From assembly GCF_001465835.2 (NCBI RefSeq), contig NZ_CP013661.2, positions 2,348,501-2,412,500 on the forward strand: a stretch of DNA of 64,000 bases, in the 5' to 3' direction. Origin of the DNA: Planococcus kocurii. Lineage in GTDB: Bacteria; Bacillota; Bacilli; Bacillales_A; Planococcaceae. Below the pieces are notes generated by a model that was given only the letters and a program-made list of their open reading frames with translations, was not told where the DNA came from and searched no databases. The position numbers and the translations under genes are program-made. This document shows positions 34,933-43,525 of the stretch, one piece after another. Position 1 is the stretch's first letter, and each line of letters starts with the position of its first letter.

Positions 34933-36498
34933 TTAAACTTCTTCCGGTTTACCCGCAGAAATCCATTCTTCAACATCCCAGACTTTTGTTGCCAGTCCTT
35001 CGTAAAATTCAGGCTCGTGGCTGACCAAAACAATTGTGCCTTTATATGCTTGCATCGCACGTTTTAATTCAGCTTTTGCATCGATGTCCAAGTGATTCGT
35101 AGGCTCATCGAAAATGAGCCAATTGCTTTCTTCCATCATCAACTTGCACAGTCGAACTTTAGCTTGTTCGCCACCGCTCAACTGCGTCATTGGACGTGAG
35201 ATATGCTCGTTTTTCAAACCTGTACGAGCAAGTGCGCCACGTACTTGGCCCTGGTCCATACTTGGGTAAGCTGACCAGATTTCGTCCAGCGGCGTATGAG
35301 TTGGCGCTTTGACTTCCTGTTCGAAATAACTTGGCGTCAAATATTCTCCGCGCAGAACATCACCATCAAGCGGTTTGATTTTGCCGAGCATTGTTTTGAG
35401 TAACGTCGATTTACCGACACCATTCATGCCGACAAGCGCAATTTTTTCCCCACGTTCGATCATAAACGTTAATGGTGGAAGAAGTGCTTTGTCATAGCCA
35501 ATCGATAGAGCTTCCGCTTCCACAACATAACGACTCGGGCTACGTGTTTCTTTAAAAGCAAATTGCGGTTTTGCTGCAACTTCAGGCTTATCAATGCGGT
35601 CCATACGATCCAGCTGTTTCTGGCGAGATTTAGCACGACCCGTTGTAGAAGCACGAGCTTTGTTTTTCGCAATAAAGGTCTCAGTTTTTTTGATCATGTC
35701 TTCTTGTCTTTCATAAGCATCCAAATGCTGTTGCTTGCTTAGTTCTGCAAGTTCAATAAATTTCTCATAAGTTGCTGTGTAGCGAGTTAAACGTGAAAAT
35801 TCCAAGTGGAAAATGACGCTCGTAACACTGCTCATAAATTCCGTATCATGTGAAATCAATAGGAAGGCATGTGGGTAGTTTTTTAAATAGTTAACAAGCC
35901 ATTGAATATGCTCTTCGTCGAGATAGTTGGTCGGCTCATCCAAAAGCAAAACTTTTGGTTTTTCAAGAAGCAGTTTGGCAAGCAATAGCTTTGTGCGTTG
36001 TCCGCCGGAAAGAGCTTCAACATTGCGGTCAAGTCCAATTGCATCAAGACCCAAACCGCGAGCGATTTCTTCCACTTTGCCATCAAGTGTGTAAAAATCA
36101 CCAGCATCTAAAGCATCTTGCGCTTCAGCCATTTGCTCAAGCAATTCTTCTAATCGCTCAGGATCCGCATCGCCCATTTGCATTGCGACATCGTTCAGTT
36201 CTTCTTCTTTTTTATAAAGAGGTAAGAACGCGTCTTGAAGAGTTTGACGGATTGAACGTCCTGGTTGCAATTGCGTATGTTGATCTAAATAACCATAATG
36301 TGTCCGTGGCTGCCATTCAACGCGTCCGTCGTCATGAATGATTTTGCCCGTTAAAATGTTCATCATTGTCGATTTACCAACGCCATTGGCTCCGACTAAT
36401 CCCACATGTTCGCCTTCGACCAAACGGAATGATACATCGTTAAAAAGAGTACGATCACCGAAAGTATGGCTTAAATTTTCTACTGTTAATAAACTCAT
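34933..36498 (-). CDS. ABC-F family ATPase
   Basis: The 521-residue protein has two ABC ATPase domains and no membrane domain. Walker A motifs are GANGVGKST and GMNGVGKST; signatures are LSGGQRTKLLLAKLL and LSGGEQAKVRLCKLM; Walker B with catalytic Glu is LLLDEPTNYLD and LIFDEPTNHLD. The linker between about residues 240 and 305 is basic and helical (AKNKARASTTGRAKSRQKQLDRMDR), the P-site-tRNA interaction motif of ABC-F proteins. It probably acts on ribosomes in translation rescue. It is similar in layout to Bacillus YfmM or YkpA; which one is not settled. Confidence 0.88.
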   Translation of the reverse strand: MSLLTVENLSHTFGDRTLFNDVSFRLVEGEHVGLVGANGVGKSTMMNILTGKIIHDDGRVEWQPRTHYGYLDQHTQLQPGRSIRQTLQDAFLPLYKKEEELNDVAMQMGDADPERLEELLEQMAEAQDALDAGDFYTLDGKVEEIARGLGLDAIGLDRNVEALSGGQRTKLLLAKLLLEKPKVLLLDEPTNYLDEEHIQWLVNYLKNYPHAFLLISHDTEFMSSVTSVIFHLEFSRLTRYTATYEKFIELAELSKQQHLDAYERQEDMIKKTETFIAKNKARASTTGRAKSRQKQLDRMDRIDKPEVAAKPQFAFKETRSPSRYVVEAEALSIGYDKALLPPLTFMIERGEKIALVGMNGVGKSTLLKTMLGKIKPLDGDVLRGEYLTPSYFEQEVKAPTHTPLDEIWSAYPSMDQGQVRGALARTGLKNEHISRPMTQLSGGEQAKVRLCKLMMEESNWLIFDEPTNHLDIDAKAELKRAMQAYKGTIVLVSHEPEFYEGLATKVWDVEEWISAGKPEEV

Positions 36499-36524
36499 TT
36501 AATAAATTCCTCCATTATCATAAA

Positions 36525-36556
36525 AAAAATCGCGGTTACAGATCCGCGAGTTTTTG
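36525..36556 (-). terminator. Weak terminator after the coiled-coil protein gene
   Basis: The short stem TCGCG / CGCGA includes the stop-codon region and is followed on the minus strand by eight T residues. Confidence 0.5.
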
Positions 36557-36718
36557 GTTTAATTCCGCAAGTTGTCGTTCCATTTTTTCTAACCGTAGTT
36601 CTGCTTTCTCCACCATGCCAGCGTGTCCAGTCGTTTCGAGCTTTTCGATATCACCTTGATGGCTTACATAATCCATCTTCAGTTCAGCAATCGCATATTC
36701 CAATTCCTGCTTGTTCAC
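36536..36718 (-). CDS. Small helical (coiled-coil) conserved protein, 60 residues
   Basis: The 60-residue charged protein is almost wholly helical, with heptad-like Leu/Ile spacing (YAIAELKMDYVSHQGDIEKLE, then LRLEKMERQLAELNQKL). It starts with GTG behind AAGGGTGA. It resembles the short uncharacterised SE1832-type proteins of staphylococci and bacilli as I remember them, but that is a weak attribution. It is upstream of the ABC-F gene on the same strand. No function is known. Confidence 0.65.
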   Translation of the reverse strand: MNKQELEYAIAELKMDYVSHQGDIEKLETTGHAGMVEKAELRLEKMERQLAELNQKLADL

Positions 36719-36840
36719 AAAATCACCCTTATTTTTCTACCAGTGTAACACAAAAACACGAAAATTGAATGCTTTACGATTCCCATTCAATATATAATAC
36801 CTGTATAATGCCAAAAAAGAACGAAAGGAAGTGACCTGCC

Positions 36841-38688
36841 ATCGATACCTTATTATTTGACTTGATGCTTATTATTTTTCTGGGAGTGCTTTCCCAATGG
36901 ATCGCTTGGCGTCTTCAGCTTCCTGCTATTGTACTGATGTCAATTGCGGGGCTTCTCGTAGGCCCGATTTTTGAAGTGATTCACCCTGCAGAGAGTTTTG
37001 GAGAATTGTTTAATCCGTTTATTTCGTTAGCGGTTGCCATTATCTTATTTGAAGGCAGTTTGAATTTAAATTTTAAAGAAATTCGTAACTTTAGCAAACC
37101 CATTTTACGAATCGTTACACTTGGTGCTTTTATCGCCTGGATTGCAGGATCTCTCGCAGCCCATTATATAGCTGGGCTATCGTTTGGTGTAGCGTTTGTT
37201 ATTGGTGGCTTATTCATCGTTACCGGACCTACGGTTATTTTACCGATGTTGCGGCAGGCTAAGTTAAAATCACGTCCTGCAGCTATCTTGAAATGGGAAG
37301 GAATTGTAGTGGATCCTTTTGGTGCGCTGCTCGCTTTGTTTGCGTTTCAATTTGTGTTATTTGCCATTGGTGATGAGACTGCAGCTGCGTTTGGCTTATT
37401 TTTCTTGGCATCATTGTTTGCTGTTGCACTCGGTGCTGGAGCAGGATGGCTAATGGGAATGATGTTCGAAAAAGGACAAGTTCCAGAATTCCTCAAAGCT
37501 CCGATGGTATTTGGTGTAGTGTTATTGGTTTTCGTTGTGTCAGACATTGTAATGCACGAAACAGGACTACTAGCAGTTACAGCAATGGGAATGATTATGG
37601 CCAACATGAACATTGCGTCTATTAACGATATGCGTCATTTTAAAGAAAATATTTCTGTCTTGTTGATTTCTAGTATTTTCGTCATGCTCACGGCTTCGCT
37701 TAGCTTAGAGGTCTTGATCGGTATCTTTAATTGGCAAGTGATTTCCTTTGTATTGGCAATGCTGTTTATCGTTCGACCTTTATCCATCTGGTTGTCGACC
37801 ATTGGGACGGACTTGACGATTCAAGAAAAAACGCTGGTTGGCTGGATCGCACCACGTGGCATTGTCGCATTGACCGTCTCGGGGTATTTTGCAGGCGTCT
37901 TGCTGGAAGCTGGTTTTGCGGATGCGGAGTTGTTGACCGCTTTAACATTTGCACTGGTCTTTTCTACTGTGATTGTCCACGGCTTTACGATTGGCTGGGT
38001 TGGCAAAAAGCTTGGACTTGCGACAGCTGACGATCCAGGGGTCATTATTATCGGTGCTAGCCGGTTCGCGACAAAACTCGGCAAAGTATTAGCGGATCTT
38101 GAAAAAAGCGTTTTGATTATAGATTCCTCTTGGGGTCGTTTGCAAGAAGCTCGTCAAATGGGACTAAAGACGTATGCCGGTGAAATTCTATCGGAACATA
38201 CCGATTACGAAGTTGATTTAACGCCGTATGAAACGATGGTGGTTGCGACTGGAACTGATTCGTATAACGCGCTCGTCGTTAATAATTTTGTTCCAGAAAT
38301 GGGCCGTGCAAATCTTTACCAGACAGCGATTCACGAAGGCGACCCAGGCGATTTTCATTCCTCATTGAGTGGTCGAACATTATTTGGAGAAGAATGGAAC
38401 ATCCATGAGTTGGAAATAAAAGCAGAAGCAGGCTACACGATGCGCAAAACGCAATTGTCGGAGCAGTTTACTTATGAAGATTTCAAGACAAAATGGTCTA
38501 ACGATACCATTCCTTTGTTTGTTCAATACGCCCAAGGCAAAATTGAGTTTTTTGCAGAGAACAACAAACTTGAGCCAAAAGCTGGAGACACCATCGTCAG
38601 CTTTACTGCATCTTCTCCCGAATCTGAGCGAACGCAGGAACGTTTAGAAAGCAAACGTTCGAAAAACGGAACTCAGACTAAAGAATGA
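36841..38688 (+). CDS. Monovalent cation:proton antiporter (CPA1/NhaP-like) with TrkA-N domain
   Basis: The membrane part (about residues 1-395) has 12-13 helices with family motifs LPAIVLMSIAGLLVGP, LFEGSLNLNF and TGPTVILPML, and APRGIVALTVSGYFA near the end. A cytosolic RCK/TrkA-N nucleotide-binding domain follows (VIIIGASRFATKLGKVLADLE). It likely exchanges Na+ or K+ for H+. The start is a puzzle: GAAAGGAAGTGA is spaced correctly only for ATC at 36841, giving an N-terminus IDTLLFDLML; in-frame TTG 36862 and ATG 36865 lack a ribosome site. If those are used the protein is 7-8 residues shorter. Confidence 0.85.
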   Translation: MDTLLFDLMLIIFLGVLSQWIAWRLQLPAIVLMSIAGLLVGPIFEVIHPAESFGELFNPFISLAVAIILFEGSLNLNFKEIRNFSKPILRIVTLGAFIAWIAGSLAAHYIAGLSFGVAFVIGGLFIVTGPTVILPMLRQAKLKSRPAAILKWEGIVVDPFGALLALFAFQFVLFAIGDETAAAFGLFFLASLFAVALGAGAGWLMGMMFEKGQVPEFLKAPMVFGVVLLVFVVSDIVMHETGLLAVTAMGMIMANMNIASINDMRHFKENISVLLISSIFVMLTASLSLEVLIGIFNWQVISFVLAMLFIVRPLSIWLSTIGTDLTIQEKTLVGWIAPRGIVALTVSGYFAGVLLEAGFADAELLTALTFALVFSTVIVHGFTIGWVGKKLGLATADDPGVIIIGASRFATKLGKVLADLEKSVLIIDSSWGRLQEARQMGLKTYAGEILSEHTDYEVDLTPYETMVVATGTDSYNALVVNNFVPEMGRANLYQTAIHEGDPGDFHSSLSGRTLFGEEWNIHELEIKAEAGYTMRKTQLSEQFTYEDFKTKWSNDTIPLFVQYAQGKIEFFAENNKLEPKAGDTIVSFTASSPESERTQERLESKRSKNGTQTKE

Positions 38689-38822
38689 AATCTCTCGCTC
38701 AAAAGTAATTAAGGTACGTATTGTGAAACAGGGTTTGTTATGATGAAGACAAACAGGTTATTGCGATGCTGCAAGTAGATGCAGTTAACAGCAAGAACGT
38801 ATTTTGAGGAGGACAAGAGAGT

Positions 38823-39386
38823 ATGAAAGTTTTATTAGTAGACGGCACGATCATCGGTAGCAAGACCGGTGCCATTCTGGAACAAATTCAAGTTTATATT
38901 AATGAAACCAATCCTGAAATTGAGTTAAAATTGTTAAAGCTAGCTGACTATGACCATCAGTTTGTTGATGGGCGTCCGCTTGGCGAATACAATGACAGCA
39001 TGCAAGAAATCGTTCGTCGCTTTGAAGAAGCAGATGGCTATATCATCGCAACACCGATTTTCCAAGGATCTATTCCGGGTGTGTTGAAAAATACATTTGA
39101 TATGCTTCACCCACGCACGATGCGTTACAAACCAGTATCGATCGTCGCAAACGGTGGAACGTATCAGCATCACTTGGTCATCGAAAATCAGTTAAAGCCG
39201 ATTCTTGATTACTTCCGCTGTCTTGTAACGCCGAACTATGTGTACACACACACGAGTCACTTTGATGAGACGAATACGATTGTGAGTGAAGACGTTCACA
39301 ACCGTTTGCGTGAATTGGCCCGTGTCTTTGTGCAATATGCTGAAATGAGCAAGCATTTGTCGAAAGAAACATTGGATAATCATTAA
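38823..39386 (+). CDS. NADPH-dependent FMN reductase family oxidoreductase
   Basis: The 187-residue flavodoxin-fold protein has the FMN phosphate loop near the N-terminus (LLVDGTIIGSKTGAIL), the central DGYIIATPIFQGSIPGVLKNTFDML signature at about residues 71-96 and the flavin-contacting NGGTYQHHLV. It matches the chromate/azo reductase-like flavin reductase group. GGAGG is 10 nt before the ATG. It is monocistronic with a strong terminator, beyond which lies the first ACTGTCC array. Confidence 0.87.
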   Translation: MKVLLVDGTIIGSKTGAILEQIQVYINETNPEIELKLLKLADYDHQFVDGRPLGEYNDSMQEIVRRFEEADGYIIATPIFQGSIPGVLKNTFDMLHPRTMRYKPVSIVANGGTYQHHLVIENQLKPILDYFRCLVTPNYVYTHTSHFDETNTIVSEDVHNRLRELARVFVQYAEMSKHLSKETLDNH

Positions 39387-39421
39387 AAGAAACCTCCCGC
39401 ATGTGGGAGGTTTCTTTTTTT
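39385..39421. terminator. Terminator after the flavin reductase gene
   Basis: A perfect stem AAAAGAAACCTCCC / GGGAGGTTTCTTTT with a 6-nt loop and T tract. ACTGTCC array A begins 45 nt further on. Confidence 0.9.
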
Positions 39422-39465
39422 GGATTTAATTTGAAATGGATTTTGAATTTATTCCATTAATTGGG

Positions 39466-39563
39466 CTTACTGTCGAAAAGGAGTAGAATACTGTCCGAAT
39501 TGGCTGGAATACTGTCCGAATTCCACCAAATACTGTCCAAATCACGAAAATACTGTCGAAACG
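39466..39563 (+). repeat. ACTGTCC array A (five units)
   Basis: The core ACTGTC begins at 39469, 39490, 39511, 39532 and 39552, so spacing is 21, 21, 21 and 20 bp. Inner units read AATACTGTCCRAAT plus 6-7 variable bases; the two outer units read ACTGTCGAA and are degenerate. The array ends at the stop codon of the minus-strand NERD gene. Confidence 0.9.
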
Positions 39564-40511
39564 CTAAAACGCCTCGGGAATCACATACTGCCGATCTTTA
39601 AAACTGCCGTGATAAGCCATTTTCGAGCTCGCTAATAGCTTTGAAGCGATTGAGGGAGACATAATTCCTGTAAAGTCGCGAAATTCTCTGCTGCTGATAG
39701 TCGTTTTGACCAAAGTGCGGTATTGCCTCAGCGCATCAAGATGCGCGAGAGGATCAACATGCAGACATGCATTGCAACGCCATTTTCCACCACGATAATG
39801 GAGCAAGCAATATGGGCAGTTGGGGCATAACACACCAGGTGGAAATGAATCCGTAAGTCCAAGTGACGCAATTGGTTTTATTGAATAGAGCGCAAGTAAG
39901 TTTTTCGCCAGCACTTCCGTTTTCTTCTTAGATAATACATCGTGCGGGTGACGAATCAGTAATTGTTCCATGAGGTGTGGTAGTCCAGATGACTGAATCA
40001 TGATGCGACTGCCTGCGCGAGATTGAATCACAGACGATGGGTACGTAAAAATGATGGCGCCGACAACAGGCAGCTGGATGCGTTGCTTGCGTAAAAATTG
40101 TTCCAGCCACTTTTCGTGGCGGCGCAATTGATCGTCTGGATTGTTCATGCCATCAATGCTGCCGTCTTTATTGGTTCTGGAAAATTGCCTCAAAGTAGGA
40201 TCGAAATTGAGTAAGCCGGAAATGCTTTTGATTTCTAATACCAGTACGAATCGGCTGGTCACTAGAACGCTGTCAATTTGATGGGAAGACTTCTCTTTTT
40301 GGATGAACAAGTCGTGGATGAAATAATGCGGTAACGAGAGGTCGATTTCGTGCCAAAAGGAGTCTACGCGCAATTCGCCGTGATATCCGGCGGTGATGCG
40401 ACGGAGTTTTTCTGTCCAGTGGGGATGTCGGGGATGGACAGTGGGCATTCGTTGAAGCAAACTTTCCAGTTGGAAAATTTGAGGGGGCTTTGTGCGTGTT
40501 TTAATGATCAA
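39564..40511 (-). CDS. NERD-domain nuclease-related protein with C-terminal zinc ribbon
   Basis: The roughly 315-residue protein has a NERD domain (about residues 35-160): GYHGELRVDSFW, FIHDLFIQ, HQIDSVLVTSRFVLVLEIKSISG with the PD-ExK-like Asp and ExK. A four-Cys zinc ribbon follows at about 245-270 (CPNCPYC... WRCNAC). NERD proteins are predicted nucleases with no settled role. I place the start at TTG 40511 because AAGGAGAGG lies just upstream and a good promoter lies further up. The longer open frame reaching 40796 runs through a repeat array and is not credible as protein. Arrays A and B flank the gene on both sides. Confidence 0.8.
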   Translation of the reverse strand: MIIKTRTKPPQIFQLESLLQRMPTVHPRHPHWTEKLRRITAGYHGELRVDSFWHEIDLSLPHYFIHDLFIQKEKSSHQIDSVLVTSRFVLVLEIKSISGLLNFDPTLRQFSRTNKDGSIDGMNNPDDQLRRHEKWLEQFLRKQRIQLPVVGAIIFTYPSSVIQSRAGSRIMIQSSGLPHLMEQLLIRHPHDVLSKKKTEVLAKNLLALYSIKPIASLGLTDSFPPGVLCPNCPYCLLHYRGGKWRCNACLHVDPLAHLDALRQYRTLVKTTISSREFRDFTGIMSPSIASKLLASSKMAYHGSFKDRQYVIPEAF

Positions 40512-40542
40512 TCGATCCTCTCCTTCATGTGAAATTACTTTA

Positions 40543-40571
40543 AATATAGCTAGAATGTGGGTGTTGTGCAA
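40543..40571 (-). promoter_or_regulatory. SigmaA-type promoter of the NERD gene
   Basis: On the minus strand TTGCAC, a 17-bp spacer and TATATT are present, about 32 nt before the TTG start. Array B begins 22 bp upstream of the -35 element. Confidence 0.55.
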
Positions 40572-40592
40572 GCAAAATTTGAAGTTAATGGA

Positions 40593-40690
40593 AATACTGT
40601 CCGGATTGGATGAAATACTGTCCAAATTCCCCCAAATACTGTCCAAATTCGAGAAATACTGTCCAACCCCCAAAAACACTTCCGAAAAGC
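40593..40690 (+). repeat. ACTGTCC array B (five units)
   Basis: Cores start at 40596, 40617, 40638 and 40658, with a decayed fifth unit (ACACTTCCGAA) at about 40678; spacing is 21, 21, 20 and 20 bp. The array lies between the divergent NERD and topB promoters. Confidence 0.9.
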
Positions 40691-40706
40691 CAGTCCAAGC
40701 AGAAAA

Positions 40707-40715
40707 TGTTACAAT
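40707..40715 (+). promoter_or_regulatory. Possible extended -10 promoter of topB
   Basis: TGTTACAAT matches an extended -10 element (TGNTANAAT-like) 29 nt before the topB ATG. No clear -35 is seen; the decayed last unit of array B occupies that region. Confidence 0.35.
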
Positions 40716-40744
40716 AATCACAGTAGAAATGAGGGTGAATATAA

Positions 40745-42904
40745 ATGAAATCAATCGTTTTAGCAGAAAAGCCATCCGTTGCGCGTGACATTGCACGTGT
40801 TTTAGGGTGCGAACAAAAAGGCAACGGCTATTTAGAAGGCAAACAGTATATCGTCACATGGGCACTCGGCCATTTAGTGACGCATGCGCAGCCAGAGCAA
40901 TACAACAATGATTTTAAAGAGTGGAAAATGGATACGTTGCCGATTATTCCAAAACCATTTAAATTGGTGCCAATCAAACAATCGATGAAACAATTTAATG
41001 CGGTAAAATCTCAATTACAGCGCGGCGATGTCAAAGAAGTCATCATCGCAACAGACGCAGGCCGCGAAGGGGAGCTTGTCGCCCGTTGGATTTTAGAGAA
41101 AACCAATACACGTAAACCGGTAAAACGGTTGTGGATTTCATCGGTTACCGACAAAGCGATCAAAGACGGATTTAATAACTTAAAAGACGGTCGCGCTTAC
41201 GAAAATCTATACGCAGCAGCCGTAGCGCGCGCAGAAGCGGATTGGGTTGTCGGCATTAACGCAACGCGCGCGTTGACCGTTAAATACAACGCACAATTAT
41301 CAACAGGGCGCGTACAAACGCCGACACTTGCGATGATTGCGGAACGCGAAAAGCAAATTCGCAACTTCCAGCCGAAACCTTATTACGGCATGCAAGCCAT
41401 AACGGACCAAGCGACATTTACATGGACGGATGGCAACTCGACACAATCATTTGATAAAGAAAAAATTGACAAGCGATTCAACAAACTCGAAAACACACAT
41501 GAAGGCACCGTGACGGACATTAAAATCACGCCGAAACGTCAGCCAGCACCGCCTTTATTTGATTTGACCGAACTGCAAAAAGAAGCTTATAAGCGCTATA
41601 GCTGGTCGGCGAAAGAAACACTTAACACGCTGCAAAATTTATACGAACGCTACAAAATTGTGACGTATCCGCGGACAGACTCGAAACATTTAACGAGCGA
41701 TATGCGTGATACGTTAAAAGATCGCGTAAAAGCAGTGCAAGTCGGACCGTACCGCAGTTTGTCGGCAATGATTTTGAAAAATCCAGTGGCTCCGCAAAAA
41801 GGCGTCATTGATGACGCGAAAGTATCCGATCACCATGCCATTATCCCGACGGAAGAAACACCACCGCTGCACGAATTATCAGACAAAGAGCATAAATTAT
41901 ACGACATGATCGTCAAACGGTTTCTTGCTGTATTTTATCCGCAATACGAATATGATCAAACGACGGTCAAGCTAACGGCTGGAGGCGAAACGTTCCAAGC
42001 AAAAGGCAATACCGTTCGCAATGAAGGCTGGAAACGTATTTATAAAGACGAAAACGATAGTGACGATACGACATTGCCAGCGTTTGAGAAAGGTCAGTCG
42101 TTGACACTCAAAGGCATTGCGTTAACAGATGGCAAAACCAAGCCACCTGCATTTTTCAATGAAGGAACGTTACTTGGCGCCATGGAAAATCCAGCGCAGT
42201 TTATGAGCGGCGAAACAAAAGAAGTGATTCAAACGCTTGGCGAAGTGGGTGGACTTGGCACAGTAGCAACACGAGCTGACGTCATCGATAAATTATTTAA
42301 TACCTTTTTGATCGAGAAAAAAGGCAAAGATTTGACGATTACGTCAAAAGGTCGCCAGTTGCTGGAGCTTGTTCCGGAAGACTTAAAGTCTCCGAAACTG
42401 ACCGCCGATTGGGAGCAGCAATTAACGAAAATTGCGAAAGGCCAATTGAAAAAAGAAGACTTCATAAAAGAAATGATTGTCTTTGCTGAAAAATCGGTGT
42501 CAGATATTAAAAAGAGCGACAAGAAATTCAAACACGATAACATTACTGGCAAAATGTGCCCGGATTGTGGGAAACCGCTTCTTGAAGTCAACGGTAAGCG
42601 TGGCAAGATGAACGTCTGCCAAGATCGTGAATGTGGTTATAAAAAACAAGTAGCGATGCAAACCAATGCGCGCTGCCCAAATTGTCATAAAAAATTGGAA
42701 TTGCAAGGTGAAGGAGACGGCAAGATTTTCGTCTGCAAATGTGGTCACCGTGAAAAACTATCAGCATTTGAGAAACGCAAAAAATCCGGTCAATCCAAAG
42801 CCAACAAAAAAGACGTCAATAAATACTTGAACCAGCAAGATGAAGCCCCTCAAAATACCGCAATGGCCGAAGCCTTGAAAAAATTATTAGGTCAAAGCGA
42901 ATAG
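40745..42904 (+). CDS. topB: DNA topoisomerase III
   Basis: This type IA topoisomerase of 719 residues decatenates DNA and resolves recombination intermediates. The N-terminal Toprim domain opens AEKPSVARDIARVLG and contains TDAGREGELVARWI near residue 105. The nucleophilic Tyr is in IVTYPRTDSKHL near residue 310. The family's central RAEADWVVGINATRALT and STGRVQTPTL are present. The C-terminus carries two zinc-ribbon-like clusters (CPDCGKPLLEVNGKRGKMNVC and CPNCHKKLELQ... CKCG). The ribosome site GAGGGTGA precedes the ATG. Confidence 0.95.
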   Translation: MKSIVLAEKPSVARDIARVLGCEQKGNGYLEGKQYIVTWALGHLVTHAQPEQYNNDFKEWKMDTLPIIPKPFKLVPIKQSMKQFNAVKSQLQRGDVKEVIIATDAGREGELVARWILEKTNTRKPVKRLWISSVTDKAIKDGFNNLKDGRAYENLYAAAVARAEADWVVGINATRALTVKYNAQLSTGRVQTPTLAMIAEREKQIRNFQPKPYYGMQAITDQATFTWTDGNSTQSFDKEKIDKRFNKLENTHEGTVTDIKITPKRQPAPPLFDLTELQKEAYKRYSWSAKETLNTLQNLYERYKIVTYPRTDSKHLTSDMRDTLKDRVKAVQVGPYRSLSAMILKNPVAPQKGVIDDAKVSDHHAIIPTEETPPLHELSDKEHKLYDMIVKRFLAVFYPQYEYDQTTVKLTAGGETFQAKGNTVRNEGWKRIYKDENDSDDTTLPAFEKGQSLTLKGIALTDGKTKPPAFFNEGTLLGAMENPAQFMSGETKEVIQTLGEVGGLGTVATRADVIDKLFNTFLIEKKGKDLTITSKGRQLLELVPEDLKSPKLTADWEQQLTKIAKGQLKKEDFIKEMIVFAEKSVSDIKKSDKKFKHDNITGKMCPDCGKPLLEVNGKRGKMNVCQDRECGYKKQVAMQTNARCPNCHKKLELQGEGDGKIFVCKCGHREKLSAFEKRKKSGQSKANKKDVNKYLNQQDEAPQNTAMAEALKKLLGQSE

Positions 42905-42967
42905 AATCTTGAGGCGTATGATGATATGCTGTGACTAAAGAATCTTTTCAAAGCAAGGGGAGAGGTT

Positions 42968-43459
42968 ATGGCGAAGAAAATGGTGAAAACCAATGCAGCA
43001 CGTATGCTTGATAAAAGTGAAATCCATTACGAACTGCTTCATTACCGTACAGAAGACGGCAAAGTAGACGGAGTTTCTGTCGCTGAAAAAATTGGTTTTG
43101 CTGTAGAATTTGTATACAAAACGCTGGTTGCAACGGGGGCATCAAAACAGGCTTACGTCTTTGTCATACCCGTTGCAGAAGAATTGGATTTAAAAAAAGC
43201 CGCCCAAGCCACTGGTGAAAAGAAAATCGAAATGCTACCGGTCAAGGAAATCTTGACATTAACTGGCTATATTCGTGGGGGTTGCTCTCCTGTTGGCATG
43301 AAAAAACCGTTCCCGACCTTCATTTCCTCAGAAGCTGGACAACTAGATGAAATAATCGTTTCTGCTGGTAAAATTGGTGTTCAGCTGAAACTAGCTCCTA
43401 ATGAACTGCTGGCTGCAACAACTGGTCAGTTTGCCGAGTTGACAGCATCAAGTCAATAG
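42968..43459 (+). CDS. ybaK: Cys-tRNA(Pro)/aminoacyl-tRNA deacylase, YbaK/EbsC family
   Basis: The 163-residue trans-editing protein clears mischarged tRNAs, typically Cys-tRNA(Pro). Family features are [15 protein letters not shown] at the N-terminus, [22 protein letters not shown] with the catalytic Lys (near residue 52), and [30 protein letters not shown] precedes the ATG. Confidence 0.92.
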   Translation: MAKKMVKTNAARMLDKSEIHYELLHYRTEDGKVDGVSVAEKIGFAVEFVYKTLVATGASKQAYVFVIPVAEELDLKKAAQATGEKKIEMLPVKEILTLTGYIRGGCSPVGMKKPFPTFISSEAGQLDEIIVSAGKIGVQLKLAPNELLAATTGQFAELTASSQ

Positions 43460-43525
43460 AGCATCCATCCATTCGCGTTGAATGGGTGGATTTTTCATAT
43501 CACAATAAAAGAAAGAAGGATGTTG

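Noticed and set aside
39466..40690. ACTGTCC arrays as CRISPR
   Set aside because: Repeat cores are only 7-14 bp with 6-7 bp variable parts, far below CRISPR repeat and spacer sizes, and there are no cas genes.
40512..40796. N-terminal extension of the NERD protein by about 95 residues
   Set aside because: The extra peptide is the translation of array B and the divergent topB promoter region; a good promoter and ribosome site lie downstream of it.
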